DNA from: Paenibacillus sp. J2TS4
GTDB taxonomy: Bacteria; Bacillota; Bacilli; Paenibacillales; NBRC-103111
NCBI RefSeq assembly: GCF_018403245.1
Contig: NZ_BOSH01000008.1
Span: forward strand, 1-64,000
Length of the DNA stretch: 64,000 nt
Reading direction: 5' to 3'
The notes beneath the pieces were generated by a model. It searched no databases, was not told where the DNA came from, and was given only the letters and a program-made list of their open reading frames with translations. The position numbers and the translations under genes are program-made. This document shows positions 17,870-26,819 of the stretch, one piece after another. Within the stretch, counting starts at the first letter, position 1; each line of letters begins with the position of its first letter.

Positions 17870-17904
17870 GGAAATACCCCCGCATCATGAACGAGCGGGG
17901 GTAT
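17870..17904 (-). terminator. Terminator after aroF
   Basis: ATACCCCCGC at 17874-17883 pairs with GCGGGGGTAT at 17895-17904; the leftward side continues ATTTCC, a weak T-run. Confidence 0.6.
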
Positions 17905-17928
17905 ACACAAGCCGTCTGGCGCTGTAAC

Positions 17929-18987
17929 TTATATTTTCCATGATCCGGCCAGCACAGGCTCCTTCTTGGTCGAGAAGGTTTTGCCCATGAGCTCAGCCAG
18001 CTTCTCCAAATCGACAAGCAGGTTGGCGAATTGGTCGGGGAACAGAGACTGAACTCCGTCTCCGGTCATCGAATTATCCGGATCCGTATGCATCTCGATA
18101 ATCAAGCCGTCGGCTCCAGCCGCTACCGATGCTTTACACATAGGCTCAACCAGCTCGCGGCGTCCCGTTCCATGGCTCGGATCGGAGATAACCGGCAGAT
18201 GGCTCAGCTGCTTCAATACCGGGATAGCCGTTAAGTCAAGCGTATTCCGAGTGTAGGTTTCGAAGGTCCGGATTCCCCGCTCGCACAGCATAACGTTAGG
18301 GTTTCCTCCGGCCAGAATGTACTCGGCGGCATTAAGAAACTCATCATAAGTAGCACTGAAGCCTCTCTTTAGCAGCACGGGCGTCTGAATGGTACCCAGC
18401 TTGCGAAGCAGGTCAAAGTTCTGCATATTGCGCGTACCGACCTGCAGAATGTCTGCATGCTCCGCGCACACATCCACATATTCCGGTGTCATGACTTCTG
18501 TAATCGTCAGCAGGCCATGCTTCCGACCCGCTTCCGCCATCATCTCCAATCCTTCCACTCCGACGCCCTGGAAGCTGTATGGACCCGTCCGGGGCTTAAA
18601 TGCGCCCCCGCGTAGCACCTGTCCGCCCGCCGCCTTCACCAATCTGGCGATTTCGTCAATTTGCTCCGGGGTTTCCACCGCACATGGACCACCCATGACA
18701 ACCAGATTGTCTCCTCCGATGTCTACCCCTTTAATGGAGATGACCGTATTGGACGGATGGAAATCACGGCTCGCCAATTTGTATGACTTGGATATTTTAA
18801 TAACTTCTTCAATACCGGACATTTGGCGAAGCTGCTCGGCCAATACCGGATCCGCTTTGCCAATAATGCCGATGACGGTCCGGTCCTCACCTTTGGATAC
18901 ATGTGCAGATATATCATGCTTCTCAATCCAATGGACGATTTCTGCTATTCTTGCATCCGTTATGTTATGGGATGTGATGGCTATCAT
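17929..18987 (-). CDS. aroF: 3-deoxy-7-phosphoheptulonate (DAHP) synthase
   Basis: First enzyme of the shikimate pathway, condensing phosphoenolpyruvate and erythrose 4-phosphate. It is the type I-beta form: an N-terminal ferredoxin-like regulatory domain of about 70 residues, then the barrel with GPCAVETPEQ, RGGAFKPRTGPYSFQG, LLKRGFSAT and ISDPSHGTGRR. 352 residues from the ATG at 18987, which has AAGGAGAG upstream. The N-terminal domain in related enzymes binds tyrosine and phenylalanine or prephenate for feedback inhibition. There is no fused chorismate mutase. Confidence 0.94.
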   Translation of the reverse strand: MIAITSHNITDARIAEIVHWIEKHDISAHVSKGEDRTVIGIIGKADPVLAEQLRQMSGIEEVIKISKSYKLASRDFHPSNTVISIKGVDIGGDNLVVMGGPCAVETPEQIDEIARLVKAAGGQVLRGGAFKPRTGPYSFQGVGVEGLEMMAEAGRKHGLLTITEVMTPEYVDVCAEHADILQVGTRNMQNFDLLRKLGTIQTPVLLKRGFSATYDEFLNAAEYILAGGNPNVMLCERGIRTFETYTRNTLDLTAIPVLKQLSHLPVISDPSHGTGRRELVEPMCKASVAAGADGLIIEMHTDPDNSMTGDGVQSLFPDQFANLLVDLEKLAELMGKTFSTKKEPVLAGSWKI

Positions 18988-19188
18988 GCTGAATCTCTCC
19001 TTATCTCTCAATCATTATTATTGTTGTTAATGGAAGCTTATACATTAATGAATATCCATGCAGAATGGCGTATAATTAATTTTCGCACTGCACCGCTTAT
19101 CCGCTGTTCTTCGTTAAAGCAACTATAGCGGAAAAACTTCGAGCCGTCAATCCTTATTTTCGCCTCGAAGTTTAACGCTAATACGAGA

Positions 19189-20139
19189 TCAAGCTTTCTT
19201 CTTCGCCTTGACCGTCGGAATAAGCCGTGCCATATCAATCGTCCGACGGATGGTCCAGGTCTCGGGATCGCTCGGGTTATAGCCCTCCAGAAAGTCGATG
19301 ACCTCTTTCGTTATGGGGGTCGGAGTGGAGGCTCCCGAAGTGACGGCCACCTTCCGCACGCCTTGCAGCCAATCGGTCTGCAGCTCGGAAATATCAGCTA
19401 TCCGGTATGCACGCACTCCCGCTATCTCCTCAGATACCTGGGCGAGCCGGTTGGAATTGTTACTGCGCGGATCGCCGACGACAATAACGAGGTCGGCCTC
19501 CTTCGCCTGCTCAGCCACCGCCTCTTGTCTGACTTGGGTAGCCAGGCAGATTTCGTTATGAATCTCCGCCGTCGGATACCGCTCAATAAGGCGGTTCATA
19601 ATATGCCGGATATCCCACTGACTCATCGTCGTCTGGTTTGTAATAATGATCCGGTCCGTGTCCAATTCCAGAGCATCGACCTCTTCCAGCTTCTCGATCA
19701 GTGTGACATGATCCGGAGCGATGCCGACCGCCCCTTCCGGCTCGGGATGGCCTTTTTTGCCGATATAAATAACCGAATATCCTTCGCCTGCCTTCTCCCG
19801 GATCAGATCATGCGTACGCGTAACGTCCGGGCAAGTTGCATCCACGACGGTCAGCCCCTTCTCTCTGGCGCGCTTGCGCACTTCCGGCGAAACTCCGTGT
19901 GCGGTAAAAATAACCGTTCCTTGCTCAACCTGATCTAATATTTCAAGCCGATTGACCCCGTCCAGTGTTACAATCCCTTCTTTTTCAAAAAAATCGGTTA
20001 CGTGGGAATTGTGAACGATCATTCCAAGGATATAGATAGGCCGCGGCAGATCCATATTCTTGGCCGTCGTCATGGCCAGCGCCATCGCGTCAACTACACC
20101 GTAGCAGTACCCCCTCGGGGAGATGCGAATCACATCCAT
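19189..20139 (-). CDS. ispH: 4-hydroxy-3-methylbut-2-enyl diphosphate reductase
   Basis: Last enzyme of the MEP isoprenoid pathway, an iron-sulfur reductase. The three cluster cysteines are visible: Cys12 (RGYCYG), the Cys of DATCPDV and the Cys of EICLATQ. The TAHG and SGASTPTP segments also fit. The second of two adjacent ATGs (20139) aligns with family N-termini and has AGGTGAT at better spacing. 316 residues with a basic KAKKK end. It follows the sensor kinase gene by 47 nt in the same direction and may be co-transcribed. Confidence 0.95.
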   Translation of the reverse strand: MDVIRISPRGYCYGVVDAMALAMTTAKNMDLPRPIYILGMIVHNSHVTDFFEKEGIVTLDGVNRLEILDQVEQGTVIFTAHGVSPEVRKRAREKGLTVVDATCPDVTRTHDLIREKAGEGYSVIYIGKKGHPEPEGAVGIAPDHVTLIEKLEEVDALELDTDRIIITNQTTMSQWDIRHIMNRLIERYPTAEIHNEICLATQVRQEAVAEQAKEADLVIVVGDPRSNNSNRLAQVSEEIAGVRAYRIADISELQTDWLQGVRKVAVTSGASTPTPITKEVIDFLEGYNPSDPETWTIRRTIDMARLIPTVKAKKKA

Positions 20140-20186
20140 CATATCACCTGTCCATCTGCCTTAAGCATATTTCTTCTATTATAGCA

Positions 20187-21665
20187 TTAATCTTGCTCTC
20201 TCGATACGACAGGCAGCCAGATGATGAAGCTGGTGCCCTCACCCTTGCGCGTAGTGACCTCAATAGATCCTTCATGCTCATCGATTATCCATTTGGCTAT
20301 CGATAAGCCAAGCCCGGTTCCCTGGGTTCTGCCACGGGAAACGTCAGCCCGGTAGAAACGCTCGAAGATGTGCGGCACTTCATCCTTGTCCATTCCGATT
20401 CCCGTATCGCTGATCCGAAGTCCAATCTGACTTCCATCCTCGGATTCAAGAGCATCCACCCAGACGACTCCTTCCGGCGTATATTTAAAAGCATTCTCAA
20501 TGAAGATAAAGAGCAGCTGCTGCAGGTAATCCGGATTGCCCATAATCCGAATCCCTTCCAGAGCGGATAGATCCCCTGCCCTCCATTGGGCCTTCTTCGG
20601 GAATAAATTCGCTTTGCGCGAAACCTCCTCGACCAACGGCTGGAGCTCCAGAATATGTTTCTCCAACACATAGCCGGCATCCGCGCGAGCCAGCGACAAC
20701 AAACTATTAACGAGACGGCTCATGCGGGCCGCTTCGTCGGATATATCCCGCATCGCTTCCAAAGAAAGATCCATGTTGCCGTTGCTGTTGCTGCCCGAGG
20801 TCGTATCCTGCTCGAGCTGTCCCCACATTTTTTCGAGCAAATCGACGTTGCCGCGAATCGTCGTCAGCGGAGTGCGCAGCTCATGGGAAGCATCCGACAC
20901 GAACCTTCTCTGCGCCCGATAAGCCTCTTCCAGCTCGGTATATGCCACCTGCAGCCGGCCAAGCATACCGTTAATCGTGTCGGTCAGCCGCCCGATTTCA
21001 TCCTGCGGCCCATCGTAAGCGATTCGCTTGCTCAAGTCTTCGCCGATTTGAATCTGATCGAAGGCAGCAATAACATTATCGATCGGCTTAAGTGCCTTAC
21101 GGGATAAAAACCAACCAATGGTTGCAGCCAAGGCAACCGTAACTATTCCTAAAGAAATTAAAGTGTACTTTAATGTTCTAAATAGCTGAAGATCATTAGC
21201 AACAACATGGCCCACCTGCAAAATGGCAATCGGTCCCCCATCCAGCAGCACCGGGTGGTTATAGATGAGAATATCGACTCCCCGGTAACGGGCCTGCTCG
21301 AAATACCCTTTTCTTTCTTGAGCCGCCTGAATAGCTGCATTGGATACCTGAAATTGAATATCCGTCTTGATCAGCGGGGGATTTCTGGTCACGTTCTTGC
21401 TTTCAAGATCGTTAAATTGCAGTAAAATATTGTTGTTGCGAAGATCCGATTCATCCAACTGGAGATTAATATAAAGGCCCTTGCGGGATACATAAATATC
21501 CGGCTTAATTCGGGAATAAATATCTTCCGCCTGAGCCTGCACCCCTCTTCTGACATCACCAAAATATACATAGTGCAGGGAAGAATATAGTCCGACGCCC
21601 AAAATCATCAACGTCAATAGCAAAACTCCTGAATACCAGAGGGTCAAACGCATTCGGATCGACAT
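20187..21665 (-). CDS. Membrane sensor histidine kinase of the htrA-linked two-component system
   Basis: 492 residues: an N-terminal membrane helix (about 8-28), an extracytoplasmic sensor region of about 130 residues, a second helix near 165-185, HAMP, then the dimerisation domain with the phosphoacceptor His in DASHELRTPL and an ATPase domain with NAFKYTPEG, DTGIGM and GTGLGLSIAKW. The ATG is 3 nt after the regulator stop, so the pair is translated together. With HtrA upstream the arrangement resembles CssRS-HtrA secretion stress systems, which is an inference from synteny. Confidence 0.93.
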   Translation of the reverse strand: MSIRMRLTLWYSGVLLLTLMILGVGLYSSLHYVYFGDVRRGVQAQAEDIYSRIKPDIYVSRKGLYINLQLDESDLRNNNILLQFNDLESKNVTRNPPLIKTDIQFQVSNAAIQAAQERKGYFEQARYRGVDILIYNHPVLLDGGPIAILQVGHVVANDLQLFRTLKYTLISLGIVTVALAATIGWFLSRKALKPIDNVIAAFDQIQIGEDLSKRIAYDGPQDEIGRLTDTINGMLGRLQVAYTELEEAYRAQRRFVSDASHELRTPLTTIRGNVDLLEKMWGQLEQDTTSGSNSNGNMDLSLEAMRDISDEAARMSRLVNSLLSLARADAGYVLEKHILELQPLVEEVSRKANLFPKKAQWRAGDLSALEGIRIMGNPDYLQQLLFIFIENAFKYTPEGVVWVDALESEDGSQIGLRISDTGIGMDKDEVPHIFERFYRADVSRGRTQGTGLGLSIAKWIIDEHEGSIEVTTRKGEGTSFIIWLPVVSREQD

Positions 21666-21667
21666 GG

Positions 21668-22354
21668 TCAGGAAACCCCTCTCAACACATAGCCGGCGCC
21701 CCGAACGGTTTGAATAATCCGGCTTCCTCCATATTCCTCCGTTTTTTGGCGGAGCAGAGCAATATATACCTCTAGTACATTCGATTCGCCGCTATAATCA
21801 TAACCCCATATTTTATCCATAATGACGTCACGGGAGAGAACTCTTTTCGGATTTTGCATAAATAAATGCAGCAGGTCGAATTCTTTGGTTGTCAGGTCGA
21901 TTCGCTGTCCCGAACGCAGAACCTCACGCGTATCCAAGTCCAGAATAATGTCTTCATAGCTGATTCTGCTGTTATTCTCCGCGCGATCCGCCTTTCTCCG
22001 CAGCAAGGAACGCACTCTGGCCAGCAGTTCCTCGAGAGCAAAGGGCTTGACCAAGTAATCATCTGCTCCTAAATCCAGCCCTTTGACCCGATCGGCCACC
22101 TCATCTTTAGCCGTGAGCATCAGAATCGGAATATTCATTCCGCTTTCCCGAATTCTGCGGCATACTTCCCAGCCGTCAATTTTAGGCATCATAACGTCCA
22201 AAATAATCAAGTCAGGGACCTGCTGCAAAATGGACTTCAGTCCCTCTTGACCATCATTCGCCGTCCCTACTTCGTAGCCTTCAAATACGAGACTCCTCCG
22301 CAGCATAGATGTAATCTTCTCATCATCGTCGATGACCATAATGATTTCTCTCAT
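21668..22354 (-). CDS. OmpR-type response regulator of the htrA-linked system
   Basis: 228 residues with a receiver domain (VIDDDEK, LILDVMMPK, LVKPF) and a C-terminal winged helix (DLTTKEFDLLHLF, TVRGAGYVL). The ATG at 22354 has AAGGAAGGGG 8 nt upstream; a GTG three codons earlier is less likely. It lies 91 nt after htrA and 2 nt before the kinase, all leftward. The likely targets are htrA and its own operon, as in CssR-type systems. Confidence 0.94.
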   Translation of the reverse strand: MREIIMVIDDDEKITSMLRRSLVFEGYEVGTANDGQEGLKSILQQVPDLIILDVMMPKIDGWEVCRRIRESGMNIPILMLTAKDEVADRVKGLDLGADDYLVKPFALEELLARVRSLLRRKADRAENNSRISYEDIILDLDTREVLRSGQRIDLTTKEFDLLHLFMQNPKRVLSRDVIMDKIWGYDYSGESNVLEVYIALLRQKTEEYGGSRIIQTVRGAGYVLRGVS

Positions 22355-22445
22355 CCGCTTCACCCCTTCCTTTTCATTATAACAAGAAATAAGAGAAGCA
22401 GCCCTGCGGAATATTCCGCAAAGTCTGCTTCCCAGGCAGCGGACA

Positions 22446-24026
22446 TTATTGCTGCTGCTGTGCTTTCTCCATTTCGTTCATGTCGCCGATCGTCACTTCA
22501 ATGTCCCTCTTCTCCCCGTCGCGGACGATGCCCAACGTCACCTTGTCTCCTACTTTCATAGTCAGCACTTTAGCTTTGAAATCATTGAAGTCCTTCACCT
22601 TATTTCCGTTAAAGGTGAGAATGACATCATTCTGCTTCAAGCCCGCTTTGAAGCCTGGGCCTCCCATAAGGACATTGGCAATAATCGTTCCGTCCGTGCT
22701 GTCCAGATTCAGCACTTCAAGATAAGACTCCTCGATATTTGCCACTGAAATTCCGACGAAGGGAACGGGCTCTTTAGGAATTTCTACGCCGTTCTTTAAA
22801 TTATCCAGCACATTCTGTACCGTGCTCATCGGAATAGCAAAGCCTATCCCTTGCGCCTGGGCGCTTACCGCCGTATTAATACCGACCACTTCTCCATTCA
22901 GATTAAGGAGAGGTCCTCCCGAGTTGCCGGGATTGATAGAGGCATCCGTTTGCAGCAGGTGCTTATATTGCCGTGTTCCTTGTCTATCCTGAATCGGGAT
23001 TTCCCTTTCTTTCGCACTCAGAACCCCTACCGTTACAGTATGGTCAAAGCCGTAAGGATTCCCGATGGCGACCACCCAATCTCCTACGTTAATATCAGAG
23101 CTTGCCATCCGTAAGTAGGGAAAGTCGTGGTCCCCCTGGATTTTTAGCACCGCCAAATCCAGATCGTAGCTGCTGCCCAGAAGCTCCGCCTTGAACGGTT
23201 CATCGTAACCTTGAACCGTGAGCAAGATTTCATCGGCGCCGTTTACTACATGCTCATTAGTAAGAACATAGCCGGATTTGTCAAAAATAAAGCCGGTTCC
23301 TATACCTGCAGCTTCCTTGCTTCCTTCTTTGGGCTGTTGATTAGGAGCAGAGTCAAAATCATCTCCAAAAAAGTAGCGGAAGATCGGATCGTCCATCAAC
23401 GGGCTGCGGCTTCCCCCTCCGCTCCGAACTTGCTTGTAGGTCTCTACCTTAACTACTGCTGGACCCGTAGAGTCTACAATCTCCGCAATGTTAGTCGGCC
23501 GGGCGGAATCCCAAGCGGCGCTTTGCGCCATACTGCCGCTATTGGAGCCGCTGTTATTATTAAAGGCTGGAGCAGGAGAGCCGCCTCCGTTGCCCATCGC
23601 CCCTTGCGCCGGTGTAAACCAGTTGCCATTGTCTGCAGCGAACATCAGACCTCCTACAACGACCGCCCCCGCCAGGAAGGAAATAAACACCGATTTCCAG
23701 CGGCTCTTCTTTCGTTCGCTATTAACGGACCAGGAGGCGCTTGACGGTTGTCCTTGGCGCTCCTCCGTCACACCAATGGGCTTTACAGGGCGAGGCAGGC
23801 GCATCTCAATATCTGTAGAAGAGCTGGAACCATACGAGAATGCCGATTTGGCGGAACGCTGGTCTTCCTCTGACGGACGCTGGGATTTATAGGGTCCGTA
23901 GGAATAATAGTAGGACGAAGGAGTTTGATTCTCTTTGCCAGAAGAAAAGTTATCTTCCTTGCCGCTATCATCATTAGAAGATTTGAAAAAATCATCGTAC
24001 CCATTATTTTTTTGATTGTCATCCAT
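22446..24026 (-). CDS. htrA: HtrA/DegP-like membrane-anchored serine protease
   Basis: S1C protease of 526 residues. A long polar cytoplasmic N-terminus (about 110 residues, Ser/Tyr-rich) precedes one membrane helix (FISFLAGAVVVGGLMFAA) and a Gly/Asn/Ser-rich linker. The trypsin-like domain has the full triad: His in TNEHVVNG, Asp in SYDLDLAVLK and Ser in NPGNSGGPLL. One PDZ domain closes the protein, which ends in KAQQQQ. The catalytic part faces outside and degrades or refolds misfolded exported proteins. It lies first in the unit htrA-regulator-kinase. Confidence 0.95.
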   Translation of the reverse strand: MDDNQKNNGYDDFFKSSNDDSGKEDNFSSGKENQTPSSYYYSYGPYKSQRPSEEDQRSAKSAFSYGSSSSTDIEMRLPRPVKPIGVTEERQGQPSSASWSVNSERKKSRWKSVFISFLAGAVVVGGLMFAADNGNWFTPAQGAMGNGGGSPAPAFNNNSGSNSGSMAQSAAWDSARPTNIAEIVDSTGPAVVKVETYKQVRSGGGSRSPLMDDPIFRYFFGDDFDSAPNQQPKEGSKEAAGIGTGFIFDKSGYVLTNEHVVNGADEILLTVQGYDEPFKAELLGSSYDLDLAVLKIQGDHDFPYLRMASSDINVGDWVVAIGNPYGFDHTVTVGVLSAKEREIPIQDRQGTRQYKHLLQTDASINPGNSGGPLLNLNGEVVGINTAVSAQAQGIGFAIPMSTVQNVLDNLKNGVEIPKEPVPFVGISVANIEESYLEVLNLDSTDGTIIANVLMGGPGFKAGLKQNDVILTFNGNKVKDFNDFKAKVLTMKVGDKVTLGIVRDGEKRDIEVTIGDMNEMEKAQQQQ

Positions 24027-24213
24027 CGTAGTACTCCTCCTCCGCTAAATAGATCAGTTTAAAATAACATCCATGGAATGTGTATTCGATTAGAAATCGA
24101 ATATGAATTAATAGTTTTATTCTTAACTATATAATGGACTGTTAACCTTAAACCAACATTAAAAACAGCTAAAGAGGAGTTAAAAAGTAAGAATCGATTG
24201 GGAAATCCAGTCT

Positions 24214-24624
24214 TCAGGATAAATGCTGCTCCACTTCCTGTACGATTTCGCGTGCTTTATCCGCCCATTCTTGTCCTATTTCAGCGTCCTTGTCTACCGG
24301 CGTTTGGAACTGATTGATCAATCCTCCCATAATCTGCATGTCGGCCTGGGGGTCGGAGCTTTCCCTATAAAGATGCCTCAGAGCAAAAGGTTGACCCAAC
24401 TGAATAATCGCATCAGAGCTGTCATGATCCCCGTCGAAAGTACCATGTGTCACCTGAAAAGGGATGCGGAGCCACATTTGCTGCTTTTCATCCAATGCCC
24501 GGTCGAAGCTTCCCTGCCCGTATTCCCAATTTCCTCCTAAAGTAAAATCTATTTCCTGCAAGCTTCGATACAGATTGACAAAAGCCTCTTCGCGATTTTC
24601 CAAAGATGATGAAATCGGAATCAA
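24214..24624 (-). CDS. YugN-like family protein
   Basis: 136 residues resembling B. subtilis YugN (Pfam YugN-like): ENREEAFVNLYRSLQEIDFTLGG, GQGSFDRAL and LRIPFQVTHGTFDGD align with the family pattern. The start is a TTG with AAGGAGTGGAG upstream. It is a small soluble protein of unknown function. Monocistronic, leftward. Confidence 0.75.
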   Translation of the reverse strand: MIPISSSLENREEAFVNLYRSLQEIDFTLGGNWEYGQGSFDRALDEKQQMWLRIPFQVTHGTFDGDHDSSDAIIQLGQPFALRHLYRESSDPQADMQIMGGLINQFQTPVDKDAEIGQEWADKAREIVQEVEQHLS

Positions 24625-24968
24625 TAAACTCCACTCCTTATCTTGAAATCATTTTCTCATAGCATTTTCGAATATCGCCCTTTTTATGTGCCTGAAGGCA
24701 ATCATGGGGCTTTGGGGAAAGGCCTATTTACAGCCCTCAGTTGGCCGCGGTCCTGCAGCGAGTAAACCTATATAAAGAACGCCGAAACGGTTTCGACTTG
24801 CCGTTCCAGCACTTGTATCACCTCAAAAAGAGAAAAGACCGCCACTTATGTGGCAGCCCTTGTTATGTTATTGCTAACGGGTTCCTATTTTGTTTGCGCA
24901 GTAATATATCTTATTTTACAATAACGAACGTTATCAGAAAAATTAAATGCGGGTCCAATATATAAAGC
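24625..24968. other. Intergenic region upstream of the YugN-like gene
   Basis: It contains a leftward hairpin near 24833-24866 (GCTGCCAC/GTGGCGGT followed by T-rich sequence) and a 14-codon leftward frame beginning GTGCTGGAACGG with a good GAGGTGAT site. Nothing here supports a standard gene. Confidence 0.4.
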
Positions 24969-25019
24969 TAAAACAAGCACATCACAAAACCATGGAGGTC
25001 TTTAACGATGTGCTTGTTA
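24969..25019 (-). terminator. Terminator of the DUF4062 operon
   Basis: AACAAGCACATC at 24972-24983 pairs with GATGTGCTTGTT at 25007-25018; leftward it is followed by TTTT. Confidence 0.8.
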
Positions 25020-25035
25020 CATTTCCACGAGCCAT

Positions 25036-25224
25036 TTATCTTTTGAACGCCTCTTCGAGACGTTCTTTAATGAACTGACTGTTTCTCCGTCTATTCGCCC
25101 GCTGCTCAAGTATAACCTGCGCCGCGCTTTTCTTAGAAGGTGCAAACAACAGCGCCTCCTTCGGCTGCGTACCTACTGCTTCCGAAATAACTCCGTTCAA
25201 CGATACATAAACCTTAGTTGCCAT
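25036..25224 (-). CDS. Small basic protein translationally coupled to the DUF4062 gene
   Basis: 62 residues with no family that I recognise. The first 25 residues could form a beta-hairpin (KVYVSLNGVISEAVG); the second half is a predicted basic helix (QVILEQRANRRRNSQFIKER). Its ATG lies inside the last 11 nt of the DUF4062 gene, so the stop of one overlaps the start of the other. A terminator follows. This tight coupling implies that the two products work together, for example as effector and partner or inhibitor. Confidence 0.75.
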   Translation of the reverse strand: MATKVYVSLNGVISEAVGTQPKEALLFAPSKKSAAQVILEQRANRRRNSQFIKERLEEAFKR

Positions 25225-26371
25225 GCTGCATCCCTCCTATCAGCATACGTGCAAATTCGAACGCCAATGCATTTTTATCTATTATAACACGTATAACGCT
25301 ATCTTTGGAAGCCATGAACTTGTCGGTGTTCCATTCCGGTCCACACGGCAAATGAAACGTCATAACATGGTTTGGGAGCCGGAGGCAAAAATAAAATGTA
25401 CAATTCGATTCCTTGAAGAATACCTGATCGTCTGGCTCTGGGTTGCTGTACGTAAGTGCAACAAAAGAGTCTTTGTTGTCCAGCAGGTAATAATCTTCTC
25501 CAGTGGCAGATCCCGTCTTCTCCATTACCACCATGCGGTCATTTTGAAACTCATACAAGGTGACGGCCGAGCAATCACCGAAAGAGCCCACTGGTTCCTT
25601 AACGAAACCATAGTCGTATTCCACAACATCACCCGTCACCGAACGTTGGAAGGTTTCCAAAAAAGCTTTAAGACTGCGAAATCCAGCGATATTAACAATC
25701 GGTATGACATTGGTCAGTATATCGTAGAAATGTTCGTGTTGATCTAATTGGCGCTCATTCGTTTCAATCGCATCTTTAAATGGCATCAGTTGGATGCCTC
25801 TTCGCAATAGATCACTGAAATACACTTTCCAGTCGGGAGCGACAGCGAGGTTTAAGTCCTCAAAATAGATGCTCCGTCCAACAATGTCATGGAGTAAAAA
25901 CCAAACGTAGGGATCGACTTGAGAAGACAGATCCGCAGAACGGAGTGCCGTAACGATTTCCGAAGCCTTTGGAAATGAAGACGTTTCCGCTTTACAGGCC
26001 TCTATGTACTCCTCTATAATGGCCTTCGCCTTTGCGAAATATTCTGCCTTCACCGCACTATCCACAAACACAAGAATGGTTTTGCGCCGAGCACAAGCTT
26101 CAATAAGCTCCATATGCGTAACGGTACGCTGGGATTCTTTATAAAACGTGCCAGCCTTGTTGGAAATGAAAAGCAAAAACGCATCTGATTCCCGTACGCA
26201 CTCAATGCACTTTTGTACAGGATTAGTATGGATTTCCCATGCTCCGAAATTTCGTTCAAACAGCATCGGTTCATGCCCAAGCTCATGCAGTATTTCCCAC
26301 ATGCTCTCTCGTAGAGGCCGGAGTGAATCTTGAGCGACCGAGCTTATAAAAATCTTAGTTTTCGTGAACAT
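25214..26371 (-). CDS. DUF4062 (TIR-like) domain protein
   Basis: 385 residues. The N-terminal 90 residues fit DUF4062: KIFISSVAQD, then LGHEPMLFERNFGAWEIHTNP, CIECVRESDAFLLFISNKAG and a Glu in THMELIEACAR, then ILVFVD. This is a TIR-like Rossmann fold. The remaining 290 residues show no domain that I can name and no membrane helix. The ATG at 26371 is preferred over a GTG four codons earlier. DUF4062 proteins are often multi-domain and some relatives occur in immune or signalling systems; function here is unknown. Confidence 0.8.
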   Translation of the reverse strand: MFTKTKIFISSVAQDSLRPLRESMWEILHELGHEPMLFERNFGAWEIHTNPVQKCIECVRESDAFLLFISNKAGTFYKESQRTVTHMELIEACARRKTILVFVDSAVKAEYFAKAKAIIEEYIEACKAETSSFPKASEIVTALRSADLSSQVDPYVWFLLHDIVGRSIYFEDLNLAVAPDWKVYFSDLLRRGIQLMPFKDAIETNERQLDQHEHFYDILTNVIPIVNIAGFRSLKAFLETFQRSVTGDVVEYDYGFVKEPVGSFGDCSAVTLYEFQNDRMVVMEKTGSATGEDYYLLDNKDSFVALTYSNPEPDDQVFFKESNCTFYFCLRLPNHVMTFHLPCGPEWNTDKFMASKDSVIRVIIDKNALAFEFARMLIGGMQHGN

Positions 26372-26493
26372 GGCGAGTCCCACATCCTGTCACACGCGTT
26401 ATCAATTTACTATCTTCTACTATAACATACTTTCAGAATGTGGCAATTATCGAGTGATTTCATTCAAGTTAATTAGATAAAAATATTTAATTG

Positions 26494-26524
26494 AAAAAGG
26501 AACCCGCTTATTCGCATGGTTCCC
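26494..26524 (-). terminator. Terminator after the 42-residue basic ORF
   Basis: GGAACCC at 26499-26505 pairs with GGTTCCC at 26518-26524; the leftward side continues in five Ts. Confidence 0.75.
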
Positions 26525-26535
26525 AATGGAATCCT

Positions 26536-26664
26536 TTATTTTCGCACTCCTTCGCTAGGATTGTTCTGAGCGGGATGCTTGGCGTTCTTCTCCACAACCT
26601 CTTCGGCAAACTCGGAATTATAAAGCTCCTGGTTTTGCTTGTTCTTCTTGCCTTTCTTTTTCAC
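26536..26664 (-). CDS. Small Lys-rich protein, 42 residues
   Basis: A GTG start with a near-perfect AGGAGGTG 6 nt upstream, a protein-like sequence (VKKKGKKNKQNQELYNSEFAE before EEVVEKNAKHPAQNN) and a terminator after the stop make a complete gene. The basic head and acidic middle resemble small acid-soluble or other small spore proteins, but I cannot match a named family. The overlapping rightward frame 26491-26778 has no ribosome binding site and is rejected. Confidence 0.7.
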   Translation of the reverse strand: MKKKGKKNKQNQELYNSEFAEEVVEKNAKHPAQNNPSEGVRK

Positions 26665-26775
26665 TCATTTCACCTCCTGATTGGTAAGTATTATGGTCCC
26701 GTCCGATTTATTTATGTATCTTCTGATTGGCATGCCAAGTTCCCCAAGCTCCCCATCGGCCAGAGCCCCAAATTT

Positions 26776-26807
26776 TAAAAAAGCAACCCGTTCGGCAACG
26801 GGCTGCT
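26776..26807 (-). terminator. Terminator after the 3D-domain gene
   Basis: AGCAACCCGTT pairs with AACGGGCTGCT (one mismatch) around CGGC, followed leftward by six Ts. Confidence 0.8.
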
Positions 26808-26819
26808 AAGCTCAAACTT

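Noticed and set aside
26491..26778. Rightward 95-codon frame with hydrophobic middle
   Set aside because: It has no ribosome binding site and lies opposite the 42-residue leftward gene, which has perfect start signals and a terminator.
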